DNA of 64,000 bases from Dryas octopetala (Eukaryota > Streptophyta > Magnoliopsida > Rosales > Rosaceae): positions 15,872,001 to 15,936,000 of the forward strand of contig OY992835.1 of NCBI GenBank assembly GCA_963921425.1. Reading direction: 5' to 3'. Shown here in pieces: positions 1 through 11,112 of this stretch. How positions within the stretch are numbered: the first letter of the stretch is position 1; every line of letters starts with the position of its first letter. A program made the position numbers and the translations under genes. The notes below the pieces were generated by a model, which was not told the origin of the DNA, searched no databases, and saw nothing but the letters and a program-made list of their open reading frames with translations.

Positions 1-696
1 TTAAAGTATGCAATATGAATGGAAGATGAAATGAGTTTAGGTGGGTGTAGAGAAGTAGGTGAGTAAAGTATCTTTTTGTTTACATAAGTCTTTAGAGGTC
101 ATTTATCAAAAATTAAACAAGTGAATAATATTTTTATAAAGTAGTGAGTGGGAAAATAGGACATATGGGTGAGAATAGTAGCACTCAATATGTTTAAAGT
201 TCAAAATTAAAAATATATACATATACAAGAAAATAATGGCATTCAGCCTAATACTAATAAAATTTTAATCATATTTAAGTCTCTATATAAATCCAATTAA
301 AATCGGATCAAATCAAATCCGATACTAATCGGATATGGATTGACATGTTGAATCTGATAATCCGAATGTGATTTGAATCCGATTATGAATGGATTCGGAT
401 TTGAATTTAGGTTAATTCGATTACAATCCAATCCATTTTCAGGTCTGTATATGGTATTTAAAACTTTTAAAAATTCAAAATTTGAACTAGTATGTATTAA
501 TAAAGCATGTTAATTATGTTATTTGAACTTTTAGAAATCTTTTCCGAGCAGATGATCATATCAGGTGCAATTTGAAATGCATTTGTGAGAAAATTAGTAA
601 TTCTTTGTGAAATCAGGTAAAAAAAGAAAAGAGAAGAATTTGTTTTGCCAATTTCTAGCTAAGAAAAGGTTACTAGGACCTATAATTTACTAATTT
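1..696. other. Non-coding left edge, AT-rich
   Basis: No supportable gene. From about 290 to 455 there is a degenerate run of short direct and inverted copies of ATCCGAAT/ATTCGGAT-like words, ending in a stretch with CAGGTCTGTAT. This style is common in decayed non-autonomous DNA transposons, but no ends or target duplication could be fixed. Confidence 0.4.
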
Positions 697-1456
697 TAGG
701 GGTGCAACTCGAGCGGGTTGGTAAGTCAACCCAAGCTTAACCCATACTTTATTATCCAAGTTCGAGCTCAGGCTCGGGTTCGAGTTTCGGCCCGTGTTCG
801 GGTGTAGGCGAGTTGCAAATAAGTGAACCTAACAAAACCCAAACTAACTTGGATTGGGTTCGAGGTGGGTTCCTTCGTTCGAGTTGTCCAATTTCCTTGG
901 GTTGTACTCAACCTGGGAAATCAATGCACGAGTTGGGCTCAACCTGTAAAACCTTTGTTTTGATAAAAGTAACCAATTAATCAAGCACTCAAAACTTCAT
1001 ATATCAATTGGGTTCAAATAAAACACAGCAATACCTTCAAGGCTTCAACATGAAAAAAAAATAACAGTAACAACATCACAACCATATTGTTGTCAAGCGC
1101 CTAGTTTGGGTTTATTCCACACAAAAATATATAAAAAATAGAATACTTATTTTGACCTCCTCTAGGTTCTCTTCAATATCAATATATAAACTAGATATCA
1201 TATTACTAATTTAAACTAAAATATAAACTAATATATAGATTATTATATAAAACTAATACAATTCATGTTCTGAATTTGGGTTGGAATTCAAGTTTGGGGG
1301 TTCAGATGGGCATGACCTTTACTCAAGCCCAACCAAAAATACGGGTTAAGGTTGGATTCGGGTGAGTTTTGACTTTTTCAAACTCTACCTCACAAGTTCA
1401 AACACCAAGTTGAATTCAAGTGGGCTCGAGTTGACCCGGCCCAAGTTGCACCCCTA
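697..1456. mobile_element. Non-autonomous hAT-like DNA transposon, 760 bp
   Basis: The left end reads TAGGGGTGCAACTCGAG and the right end is its imperfect reverse complement (GTTGCACCCCTA), with about 12 perfect terminal bases and further imperfect pairing (CTCGAG, GGGTT). The element is flanked by an exact 8-bp duplication, ACTAATTT, at 689-696 and 1457-1464. An 8-bp duplication with YAGGGGTG-type ends is the hAT signature. The interior has no transposase reading frame, so it would depend on an autonomous partner. Exact target duplications suggest a fairly recent insertion. Boundaries are seen directly; the superfamily is inferred. Confidence 0.75.
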
Positions 1457-1549
1457 ACTAATTTATAGGGGGAATTACTAGGGGCTTAAATTTGCAGAGT
1501 GTGAAAGGTGTTGAGGTCAAAAACATGGTTTAGAAAGCAGGAACCTCTT

Positions 1550-1676
1550 AAGGACCATGGCGCTGGGATGTATGGTTATATAGCTTACCTAGGTTTCACT
1601 TGCACAGGATCCCCTTAAACTGTAAGGACCATGGTGCTGGGATATGGGTTTCACTTAAACAGGCTCCCCCTTAAAA
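1550..1676. repeat. Two-copy local tandem duplication
   Basis: AAGGACCATGG(C/T)GCTGGGA opens both copies (1550 and 1624) and both close with TTTCACTT...CAGG.TCCCC.TTAAA. The first copy is about 70 bp and the second about 53 bp, lacking an internal piece. Several substitutions separate them, so this is not a very recent event. Confidence 0.6.
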
Positions 1677-4593
1677 TCAATTCTCCTTGAGATATGGTAT
1701 CCCTTGTGTATTTGCACTGGCAGAACAAAACTTATTAATGGAATTTCCAAATTTAAAACGAAGCTAAAAACCTTCAACATGAGTCTGTAATGTAATTCAA
1801 CAATGCAATTCTATTCTCTACAATAATTATCTAAAACTGGCCTTTCCAGTTCCCTTTCCTGTTTCATAGGCTTATATACTATGTGATCAAAAAGGCATTC
1901 CAATAATGAAAATGGCCACTGAAGACCTTGGTGATGAAAATGAAGAAATTCTCATCACATATTTTCTGGAATCATGTTCATATTTAACAAACTATTTTTC
2001 ACTATTATGATCTAACTACTGCACATATTTATAACTTGGATACATGTGGAGTTTGTGTATGTATGTAATAATTAGTCATATTATATGTGGTGTTCCATTT
2101 GTGCTTCTCTGTTGGCTAATACTCTACCACATAGCATGTCATATTTGCATCTTAGACATGCTGGACCACTAATCACTAATTACAATTGTTAGCACACTAA
2201 AGTTCTGCCATCTACTATTCAGCATAACCCCTTGTCTCAAAGGGTTACATTAATGATTCTGCCTATCAATAAATCTAATTTGGTATGATTACCAAGTTCT
2301 TTCTCTTTCAGGTTTTTTTGGCCAAGATTCTCTTTCAGGTTAATTTGCAACTAGGACATGTCTCATTCAGTTTATTTGATTTTAGGATTAGGCAGAAAAA
2401 CCAAAATTAGCAGCAGCGTTATAGTGCGGTTGCTACTTGCAATAATGTCTACCAAATAATGGATTCTTATGATGATGTGCAGAATTGATTCTGCAAGAGA
2501 ATATCTGTTGAAAGGTCATCAATGCCCACAAAATTGGGTTTATTCCCAGGAGCGCATTCTTATTGAGAAAGGCAATTGAAAAGGTACATCTCTCAAGAAT
2601 GCCCTGTAGCAGCTAATTCATTGGTGTGTCATGCAGCCCCAACCATTGCCTTTAGGGCAGTGGCATTACTGCACCCCCACATATGCTCCTTTCTTGTCAT
2701 TGAATCTACTAATTGTTACTTCTTCTTTTTTTCATTAAACATTAGTTGACATAAAGCTTTATGTTTGTTCAAAAAATAAAACTGTTATTTTTACACTGTC
2801 CAATTATTTCAAACAACCTTATAATTTTTTTCTTTTACAATAGATGAAGACCTGAATTCTGTTGTGTAAGTTCAGCTTTCATTTTACTCACTAAAAAGTG
2901 ATGACCTACTTCATACCAAAAGTGAGCACAATCACCTTATTACCTTCAATGTGCATAATAACTAATGAATGATCTATGAAGCCATGCTGAAGGTGATTAG
3001 GTTCATTGAAGATTAATATTCACAAAGAAGCTGTGATTAAATCTACCTAACATAACATTGTCCCCAGTACTTAAGGACTTTTGCATTCTTCTTTACCATT
3101 TGCTATGGCTCCATCTTCTAGAAAAAGAGCCATCCAACACCACATCAACTGGCTTGTCTTTTCTTATAGTAAATAGAATATTGTGGCACAAAAAACACAA
3201 ACTCCTAGAAGGCCAGAACAACTCTACTCATAAAAAAACTTCTATTTTCTTTTAACTTAAAACTTTCTCCTGTAGAATCATATCCTTTAATCTCCTAATA
3301 AAGCCAATTAGCTATACAGCCTATACTGAAGTAGCAGAGACCAACTTACCATGTCATTTTGCTGATGTAATTTTGTTATGGATCTGATCAAAACCAAATC
3401 TCATATTGCATGAGAAGGCATATATTGATCATTTCCATGGTGGGATTCTTATCAACATAGGAGAAAGTGATTGGAAAAGGAATCACAAACTATGCCAGCA
3501 AAAAGCAACACAAAATCATTATTCTGATCCCACTCCACCCACCCAAGCCCCTCAGCTTTTCAACTCTTTTAAGAAAGCATACAAAGCATACAAAAGAGCA
3601 GATGTGACCGCACATTGTGCAAAAAAAAGTTTGAGAGAGAGTTGTAATACCTCTCTTTCTTTCACTTCTCACTTGGGTGTGTGGCAGAGGAATAAAGGGA
3701 GAATCTCTTCTTAAACACTTCTTTCTCCATTTAACATCTTGCTGAAATTGCAGGCAGAGTGAGAGTGAGATTTAGAGACTGACATGACAAGGACCACTGC
3801 AAGGTGAAGTTGCTGTGTCAATCATTATTGGGATTTTCTTTCAACTGACATGTTCCTAATTTGGTTCACTTGATGATTCTCCCACCAATATTCTCTACCC
3901 ACCAAATCCTATTTACCACTGTAACAAGGACAATTCTATTATAGAAAGTTTTTGAAGGGGGAGTATGATATATATAAAGTACATCACAATAAAATAGAAA
4001 GTAAGGAGTCTTCGTAATCAAGAAATAAAATTTCGGGTTTCGAAGAAATTTTGATGAAAATTTTGATAAAAATTTTGAAGATTTTTAAATTTCGACAAAA
4101 ATTAGACAGAAATGACATAAATTACTATCAAAATACGAAAATTTTAAATGAAACTTTACCATATGTTTATTTAACATATTATCTACTAAATTGATAAAAA
4201 ATATTGAAGAAACCAAATTATATAGTAGGCTTCATGTGATATAAGATGAATATAATGCACGCTGGAGACAAATACTGTTAAATAAAATTAATATAATGAA
4301 TAAATGAAATTATTATATTATTTATACTTTATAATCTGTACACTAAACCTTATATATTTTATAATCTATATCCTATATTGTTTAGGATATGGTATATGAT
4401 ATTAGGGTTTAGGCCCTTTATGATATTTTAAATTATTTTTTATATAGAAATATATTAGAGTTTACTAGTTTAGGATTTAAAAACAACTAAACAAAACTCC
4501 AAAACGGCCAAATAAAACCCCAAACTATTTTTTTTCTTTACAATTGCCCATAAGCCCCAAACCTCAATCAACTCTAAACCTTTTAATTTTTTT

Positions 4594-4713
4594 TTATTTT
4601 TTTTTTCTTTTCTTTTTTTTTTCTTCTTTTTCTTTCCTTCCTTTTCTTTTCTTTCCTTTCCTTTCCTTTCTTTTCCCTCGAGGCTCCCGCGCTCCACTGT
4701 TTTTTCTTCTTCA

Positions 4714-4755
<42 letters not shown>
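4594..4755. repeat. Poly-pyrimidine tract ending in (TC)n
   Basis: An almost pure T/C run on the + strand ends in a (TC)n microsatellite at about 4720-4753. It creates long but meaningless open frames on both strands (Phe/Leu/Ser-rich one way, Lys/Arg/Glu-rich the other). Confidence 0.85.
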
Positions 4756-5216
4756 ATCTCCAATCCATCACCAGATACCAACCCACCATCACCCTCACCT
4801 TCACCTCTTTCTCCCTCATCTCCCCCTGTCGTCGCCTCGATCTTTCTCCCTCGATCTCCCCCTACCGCCACCTCCTCTTTCTCCCTCGATCTCCCCCCTG
4901 CCGCCCCTACCACTGCTCCATTTTTTTCCAAAAACCCAGCCTTCTAAAACCCAAAACCAGATCTCACCGCCGAAAATTTCACCAAAATTTCAAGGATTTC
5001 GGCGAAATTATCCCGAAAATTTAACAAATATAGGTTTCGATTTCGACACCCCAAAAATCGAAATTTTCGGGAAATTTAACACCTTGTTTGTAATATATAT
5101 TTTAAAAGAAATAAAGAAAAATTTAGGGTTGGTGCCCCTGAATTAATAAACTTGCTCTATTGCTCCATTCCGGCCGGCCGCCCGATTGTGGCCCTGTGGG
5201 TGTATTAATACACTTA

Positions 5217-5250
5217 CACTCACACTCACACTCACACTCACACTCACACG
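5217..5250. repeat. (ACTCAC)n microsatellite
   Basis: About five to six copies of the hexamer CACACT/ACTCAC in perfect tandem, just after a GC-rich CCGGCCGGCCG word at 5170-5180. Confidence 0.85.
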
Positions 5251-5945
5251 ATAAGAGTTTGATTTGAATTGTATTCGTACCATACAACACGACTGCTCTA
5301 TCGAAAAATATTTTTCTAATTATATGTTTTGTAAACCCTAAAATCTAGTGCATAGGGGTTGACTTGTGTAAAACAGTCCCTCTTTTACTTTTACCTGAAG
5401 AATCTCCCTCATGTCCTGCTGTGAAGTCACTTTAACCATCACAGTCGGCAGTGACCTCCTTCAATGTATTCTTCCATCATGGTAGAATTGAAATGAATTG
5501 AAAGGCACAACGTACGTAGCTAGGTCATTATAATTAAATTGGACCTATATATGATCCTAAGTTATACAAGTACGTACTGATGCTATTCTTTGTCCAATAA
5601 ATTACGAAAGTCTAACTATAAAAAATCAGTGAAGAACAATTAGTATAACAAGAAAACACATTTAAGTCTGAAACAAGAGACCTTCTACCATACAGACACA
5701 AAACCGCTTATATTCATTATTCAAAATTTCAAAATAGAAATAAAAAGGCTCATATGAGATTTACATGTGGTGCAATATATAATTGTAGATGGACCACATA
5801 GGCTATGCGTGTGTTATAGGATGATGGTTACGTTATAGAGAGACAGTGAAGAGGTTAAAATTGTTTGAAAGTAAAGAATGTGTATTATATTATACGAATA
5901 TAATCATTTATGGATAAATAGTGATCTTCTCTTAATAAATATAAA

Positions 5946-6647
5946 GAAAAATTATAGCAAAATGACTATTACTATACTCCACCCATTTTTCAGTTAAAGA
6001 TCTTGTTTTTCACTTTGATTCAATCAAAGACTATAATTAATAAAGTGTTTCAATCAATGATATTTTGTCAACTTTGTTACAATTTCCGTTAAAAATGAAT
6101 TAGGTAAGGATCAAGCGACCAATTTTTAAGGACAAAAAAGTCTTTTCTCTTAAAAAAGTAATAAAACAAATTGAATTTTAAAAATTTTAAAAAATAAAAG
6201 GGGCCTCCCTCTTCCCCCACCCAGTCCCTTCCCTCCCCTCCCCCTACCACCTAGCCCCGACCCTCCCCCTCTCATTTCTCTCTCTGCCTCACTTTCTCTC
6301 TCATCTCTCTTTGTCTCTCCTCTCTTTCTCTATGCCCAGCCCCTCCCCACGCCACCCCTCCCCCATCCCTGTCGCACCCCCCCATTTTAGTTTAGTTTTT
6401 TTGTTTAATTATTTTTCATTTTAAAATTAATTAGTTTTTTTATATAAATATTTTGGTTATATTTGTTTAATTAGTTTTTTTTTTAATTTTTTTTAGAGGA
6501 ATTTACATTTTTACCCTTAAAATTGGTCAATTTTTTAAAAAAATTATAACAGAGTTGACGAAAATATTTTTGATTAAATCAAAGTGAAAACGAGATCCTT
6601 AACTAAAAAATGAAATATAGTAATAGTTCTTTTGCTATAATTTTTCC
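5946..6647. mobile_element. Mutator-like foldback element (MITE), 702 bp
   Basis: The terminal inverted repeats begin GAAAAATTATAGCAAAA on the left and the reverse complement of ...TTTTGCTATAATTTTTCC on the right. Pairing with mismatches continues for well over 100 bp (left GTTAAAGATCTTG against right CGAGATCCTTAACT). Flanks carry an exact 10-bp duplication, TAAATATAAA, at 5936-5945 and 6648-6657. Long inverted arms with a 9-10 bp duplication fit a non-autonomous Mutator-like element. The loop (about 6200-6380) is a pyrimidine-rich filler with no reading frame. Confidence 0.75.
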
Positions 6648-6657
6648 TAAATATAAA

Positions 6658-7319
6658 TATCAGACCCAATGTTACGAGCATGGACTTAATTATCACATGC
6701 ACCGTGTGCATTTGTTAGCTTAGTACACTTGTTTTGGCTTTAGTGAAGATTTCATGCTAGCTTTTGGGCTCTTTGAAGATAAATTATTTGTCTCATGCAT
6801 GCATACGATGCCCAATATGTGAAAGGGCGGCAGGTATATGCCCAAATGATCATGCATGATTTGATTGACATGCAATTTGGCTTATACATATAAACAAAAT
6901 TAATATACTTGATTAATTAATGATTAATCGGTTGATAATTTAGTACCGAAATATGCATGTTAGACTATTTAAGTGTGGACAAAAGAATAATAGAGATTTG
7001 AGTGCATTAAACGCTACTATAACCCATTTTCACTAAGAAATTATATATATCTAAATAAGGGGCCGGGTATTTAGAATCTATATATGGAGAAGCAGGTGCA
7101 TGGTTGGGTCGAGAGATTTAAGATAATTCATAAACAATTATATGTACGGATGATGACATGTGTTTAATTAAACTAATTACAGAATCAGATTTGCCAATAC
7201 GTACTATATACCCCACAAAACCCCCCATCACTTGATGCATGCATGCTCATCCTTTTCATGGAAACTTGTCCACATACACATATATACCTACCAGCACCAC
7301 CCTCATCATCCCCCTACGA
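6658..7319. other. Upstream region of the AHP4-like gene
   Basis: About 660 bp of AT-rich sequence with repeated GCATGCAT words (for example near 6798 and 7236) and no coding potential. It presumably includes the AHP4 promoter. GCATGC-type (RY) words are seen directly; a regulatory role is only inferred. Confidence 0.4.
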
Positions 7320-7328
7320 TTATATAAA
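7320..7328 (+). promoter_or_regulatory. Probable TATA box of the AHP4-like gene
   Basis: TTATATAAA lies about 165 bp upstream of the ATG at 7492. A (CT)n-rich leader sits between them at about 7400-7420, which is common in plant 5' leaders. The transcription start would fall near 7350-7360. Confidence 0.5.
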
Positions 7329-7491
7329 CCCTCCTTGCTGCTCTCCATTTTCTATCATCACAAATCATATTCAATCCCAAGTCTATTATTTCACTGCCCC
7401 TCTCTCTCTCTCTCTCTCTACGTCCCTTCTTTATTATCCCTTAATTTGCTTATTATTTTCTGCACCTATACACATTCCTTCTCGATCGATC

Positions 7492-8997
7492 ATGGAGAAG
7501 AACCAGTTGCGTCGGCAGGTTCGCCTCATGAGGCAGTCCCTCTTTGATCAGGTTACTCATTTTCTTCCTTTATTTCAAATAACTAGCCTCGAGTTTACCG
7601 ATTAACTGTCTATTAATCTAGTGGTACGACTCTCCACATGCAATGTTAAAAAGTTTTCAAGTTCGAATCACCACCTTAAAAACAAAAAAGAAATTATCTT
7701 TAAAGTTTAAGATTTTAATTAGTGTTGGGGTGGTATATATCTCCCTGCAGGGATTTCTGGACGAACAATTTGTTCAGTTGGAGGAGCTGCAAGATGATGC
7801 TAACCCAAATTTTGTGGAGGAAATTGCTACATTGTTCTACCGCGATTCATCTAAATCAATCCAAACCATAGAGCACGCACTGTAAGTCAAATTTTTCACT
7901 TATTTTTTAAAAAAATTTCATTAATTATAATGATGGTTTATAAATATCAGTGATAATTAATATTGATGCAGACAGAAAACCCCTCATGATTTCAATAAGT
8001 TGGACAGTTACATGCACCAGTTCAAGGGAAGTAGCTCAAGGTGACTAAAAATCTTCCTGCTGCATGCTGTAAAAATTTAATTAGAATATTCATTATTTAT
8101 TATAAAAGGAATGTGCAAGTATATTCTGTGTTGGCCTTTAAGATAACAAGCTATAGATTTAATCCCTTAATTAACCTTTCTAAATTTTAATTTGGGTGCA
8201 TATATATATATATATGCAGCATCGGAGCCAAAAAGGTGAAAGCTGAGTGCCAACAGTTCAGGGAATATTGTAACGCACAAAATGCAGAAGGGTATACAAT
8301 CCATCTATATCACACTAAATTAAATTCTCATCATCATCGTCATCATATATTCTATTATTAACGAATTAGTTGGAATCATCTACTTATATTATAACAAAAA
8401 GTATATATAGAAAATCTTATTCCCCAAACCAGCCGACAAATTAAAAAATAACAAATGCATGTCGATCACTATATTTTGGTGCCTAATTTTGCATGAATGC
8501 AATGATCAGATGCATGAGGACTTTCCAACAGTTGAAGAAGGAACATGCAACACTGAAAAAGAAGCTTGAGGCTTACTTTCAGGTGACTCCCAAATTTCCT
8601 ACGTTACCATGCATTTGATCAAATGGGGACAATTTTGGGCTTATATATATTATATCATGGGAGTGTATGCATCAATTTATATGAGAAAAACTTTGGTCCG
8701 GAGACTCGGGACTAAGCCTTTCATGCGGCACAATCACCCACTTAAAATTTACTACGTACATGACTAGTTTTAATTACTCTTTTTTATTTCTAAACAACCT
8801 TGTATCATAGTTAATTGTAATTAAAACTAAACAAATGACAAGTTTTAAGTGAGTGATTGTGCCACTCAACAATGTGAGGTGGTAGGAGACTCCCACTCAT
8901 ATATAGAAGTATAGAACTGCGCATTTAATTTTCCTTTTTCTTGATTTAGATGGCAAGGCAAGCTGGGCCCATTGAGACTGCATGTAGGCCCAAGTAA
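7492..8997 (+). CDS. AHP4: Histidine-containing phosphotransfer protein, AHP4-like
   Basis: Six exons: 7492-7551, 7751-7881, 7972-8040, 8220-8291, 8510-8582, 8950-8997. Together they encode 150 residues with all phases closing. The protein is a small all-helical HPt module that relays phosphate from cytokinin receptor kinases to response regulators, shuttling between cytosol and nucleus. The phospho-acceptor is present: HQFKGSS with His about 79. Family landmarks include FVQLEELQDDANPNFVEE near residues 26-43 and SIGAKKVKAECQQFREYC downstream, and the order of segments matches Arabidopsis AHP4 better than AHP1-3. The histidine argues for an active relay rather than an AHP6-type pseudo-HPt. 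The length is normal for the family. The paralogue assignment rests on recall of family sequences. Confidence 0.9.
7612..7700 (+). mobile_element. Possible tRNA-derived SINE remnant in AHP4 intron 1
   Basis: TCTAGTGGTACGAC resembles a pol III A box, and AAGTTCGAATC, about 40 bp further on, matches a B box (GTTCGANTC). An A-rich tail follows (TTAAAAACAAAAAAG). No clear target duplication was found, so the boundaries are approximate. Confidence 0.35.
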
Positions 8998-10570
8998 TGA
9001 GAAATCGATCGAGAGCCAGATCGAAGCTGCAATGTGGAAAAATTAATGTGTGGTCGGTGGATTTTGTACTACATATGTATACCAACCTACCTAATTAGGA
9101 GTTTATAATTAAGGGAAGGTCAAGTGGGTCGCTTAATTAGCTAGCTAGGTGCTTTTTGATTATTCCAATTTCCATGTAAGTAAGCTAGCTAGACTAGCTA
9201 TGTGTTGAATGTTTTGGTTCATCAATGAAAATGCATTGCTAAGTTTTCCTCTTCATATAACTAACTCGTTTTGCAATGTCTAAGGGGGTTGAGAGAGAGA
9301 GAGAGAGAGAGAGAGCTAGTACATGAAATGGGCTACTACAATGAGAATGGGCTACAGCATGGAGTCGGATCAATTCACCCTCGGCTCTTAGGCCCAAAGC
9401 AATTACTTTGGAGTTTGGGCTATAATATACGTTTCCATTGATCTGATTTTAAAAAACAATTTTATATGCACCCATAAATTTGATTAGTGCACTTAATTTC
9501 TCATAATACCAATCCCTACATTTTACAATTACTCGAAATATAACATTTACTCAATACGCCTAATCCTAATTTTAAATATCCCAAAATTAGCCTTAAAACT
9601 AATTTTTATTTATTTAAAATTAAAAAAAGGGGCTAGCCTCCACGATTGAGGCCAGTCTGCAGTGGAGGCCGTGGCTACTGACTAGCCGCTCTCGGGCAAA
9701 ATGGCAATCGCCCAACCTCCTAGCTTTTTTATTTAAATTATGAGTTTTTATTAATTTATAAGAAATATTTTGTTCCACCAATATATCTTAGAGATTAAGC
9801 ACAAATCAGCACAAAAAAATCAGTAAATGGTATTTGGCCAATATATCTTGGAGATAAGATCTCTAGTCGATCATAAATACTTGTTAACTCATTTCTACCA
9901 TATATGGATTATGTTGGCGTAAAATAATTTATCACACAAGTTAATGCATGTACATACTTTTTAAACCTAATTATGTTACTATAGTAAACAAGATTTTGTA
10001 TTGTTGGCATGCCTGATACACAACATAACATATTGTTGATTAACTCAAAAAATTATGTGCCTCGATCCAAATTTGAGAACATTTTAATAACAAGACGTTG
10101 CATTGTGGGAGAGTAAGATGGACAATGTACTGTTGACGGACTTTGAGGCACTATGTGTCTCGTCTTCAGTATACGTGAGACATAATATATTATCAGCGGA
10201 CATTATTTTAATTTAAAAACATAATTATCCACCCTATTATTAGATTACGTAAACAAAATTTTCTTCAATCAATCTTAATTTAGATGTTCATGGATATTTG
10301 TAGGTTTGCCTTTGTTTGCAAAAAGAAAAATACATACATAACACATGCTTGGAATACATAATTGTAATAATTAAGAATAAAACTAATTTAATTTTTGGGG
10401 CACACTTTTAGGAATAAAATTATATTGATGAATGATGAAGTGGCAATATTCATGGGTATTTGTAGGTTTGCTTTTGTTTTGCCGATAAGTTACAACTTAC
10501 AACCTAAAATAAAATAAAATAAAATCTTATGAGCCCAAACAAAAAAATAAATAAAAATCCGAGAGCTCAC
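8998..10570. other. AHP4 to ELF7 spacer
   Basis: No gene was recognised. The first 200 bp or so are probably the AHP4 3' UTR. A (GA)n repeat lies at 9291-9315. A short direct repeat (TTCATGG.TATTTGTAGGTTTG) occurs at about 10288 and 10449. A GC-richer patch at about 9625-9720 (CTAGCC, GAGGCC words) has no open frame of note. Confidence 0.45.
9291..9315. repeat. (GA)n microsatellite
   Basis: Perfect GA dinucleotide run, about 12 units, downstream of the AHP4-like gene. Confidence 0.9.
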
Positions 10571-10677
10571 AGAACACTGTGTTACTGTGTACACTAGTCG
10601 TATCGTGTAATATAATACGAAGAGGAAGATCGTCTCTTTCCCTCCGAATCCGATCTCTCTCTCCGGTCACTCACTCT

Positions 10678-10681
<4 letters not shown>

Positions 10682-10716
<35 letters not shown>
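10682..10716. repeat. (CT)n microsatellite in the ELF7 leader region
   Basis: A perfect CT run of about 17 units some 400 bp upstream of the ELF7 ATG. CT tracts near the start of transcription are common in plant housekeeping genes. The region from about 10600 to 11112 is probably ELF7 core promoter and 5' UTR. Confidence 0.85.
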
Positions 10717-10720
<4 letters not shown>

Positions 10721-11112
10721 GTATATATATAATTGCATTATCTTTTTCGCTTGGGTTTTCGGATTCTCGCGAGCTGAGTATTTAGGGTTTGAGCTAAAGC
10801 TGGCTCTCTAGTCTCTCCCTCCCAGGGTTTACAAGACGTCTGGTTCAGCGATTTCAAGCTCCCTCAGTCCAATTTTCTCTCTCCTAGGGTCTGTTATTTG
10901 TTGTGAATTCAGATTCCTCAGCTATTCAATATATAAGTACATATATATAGCTCACAATTGGGAGCTGTAGTTCGGTTTTTAGCTATTTTAGAGATTGAGA
11001 AAAAATAAAAAGATTGCTGCTTTAGGGTTTTGATCAGAGGGACTTAGAATTTGTGGAATTGGGTGTCTGAGGTTTGTGGTAGATTGTTGGGTGTTGGAGA
11101 ATTAGCTTAGCT

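Larger units (their letters stand above)
1465..5935. other. Intergenic, no gene recognised
   Basis: About 4.5 kb without a supportable coding region; the longest open stretches (3406-3714 and the pyrimidine tract at 4544-5146) have low-complexity translations. It holds a local duplication at 1550-1676 and TTTCG/CGAAA-rich segments at about 4015-4100 and 4970-5080 in opposite orientation, which look like the arms of a decayed element around a poly-pyrimidine core. A simple repeat follows at 5217-5250. Nothing else was identified. Confidence 0.5.

Noticed and set aside
3406-3714. 102-codon + strand frame
   Set aside because: No signal, domain or codon pattern; neighbouring splice sites do not extend it.
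4544-5146. 200-codon open frame
   Set aside because: It translates a poly-pyrimidine tract and (TC)n repeat into Phe/Leu/Ser/Pro runs; the opposite strand is Lys/Glu/Arg runs. Low complexity, no domain.
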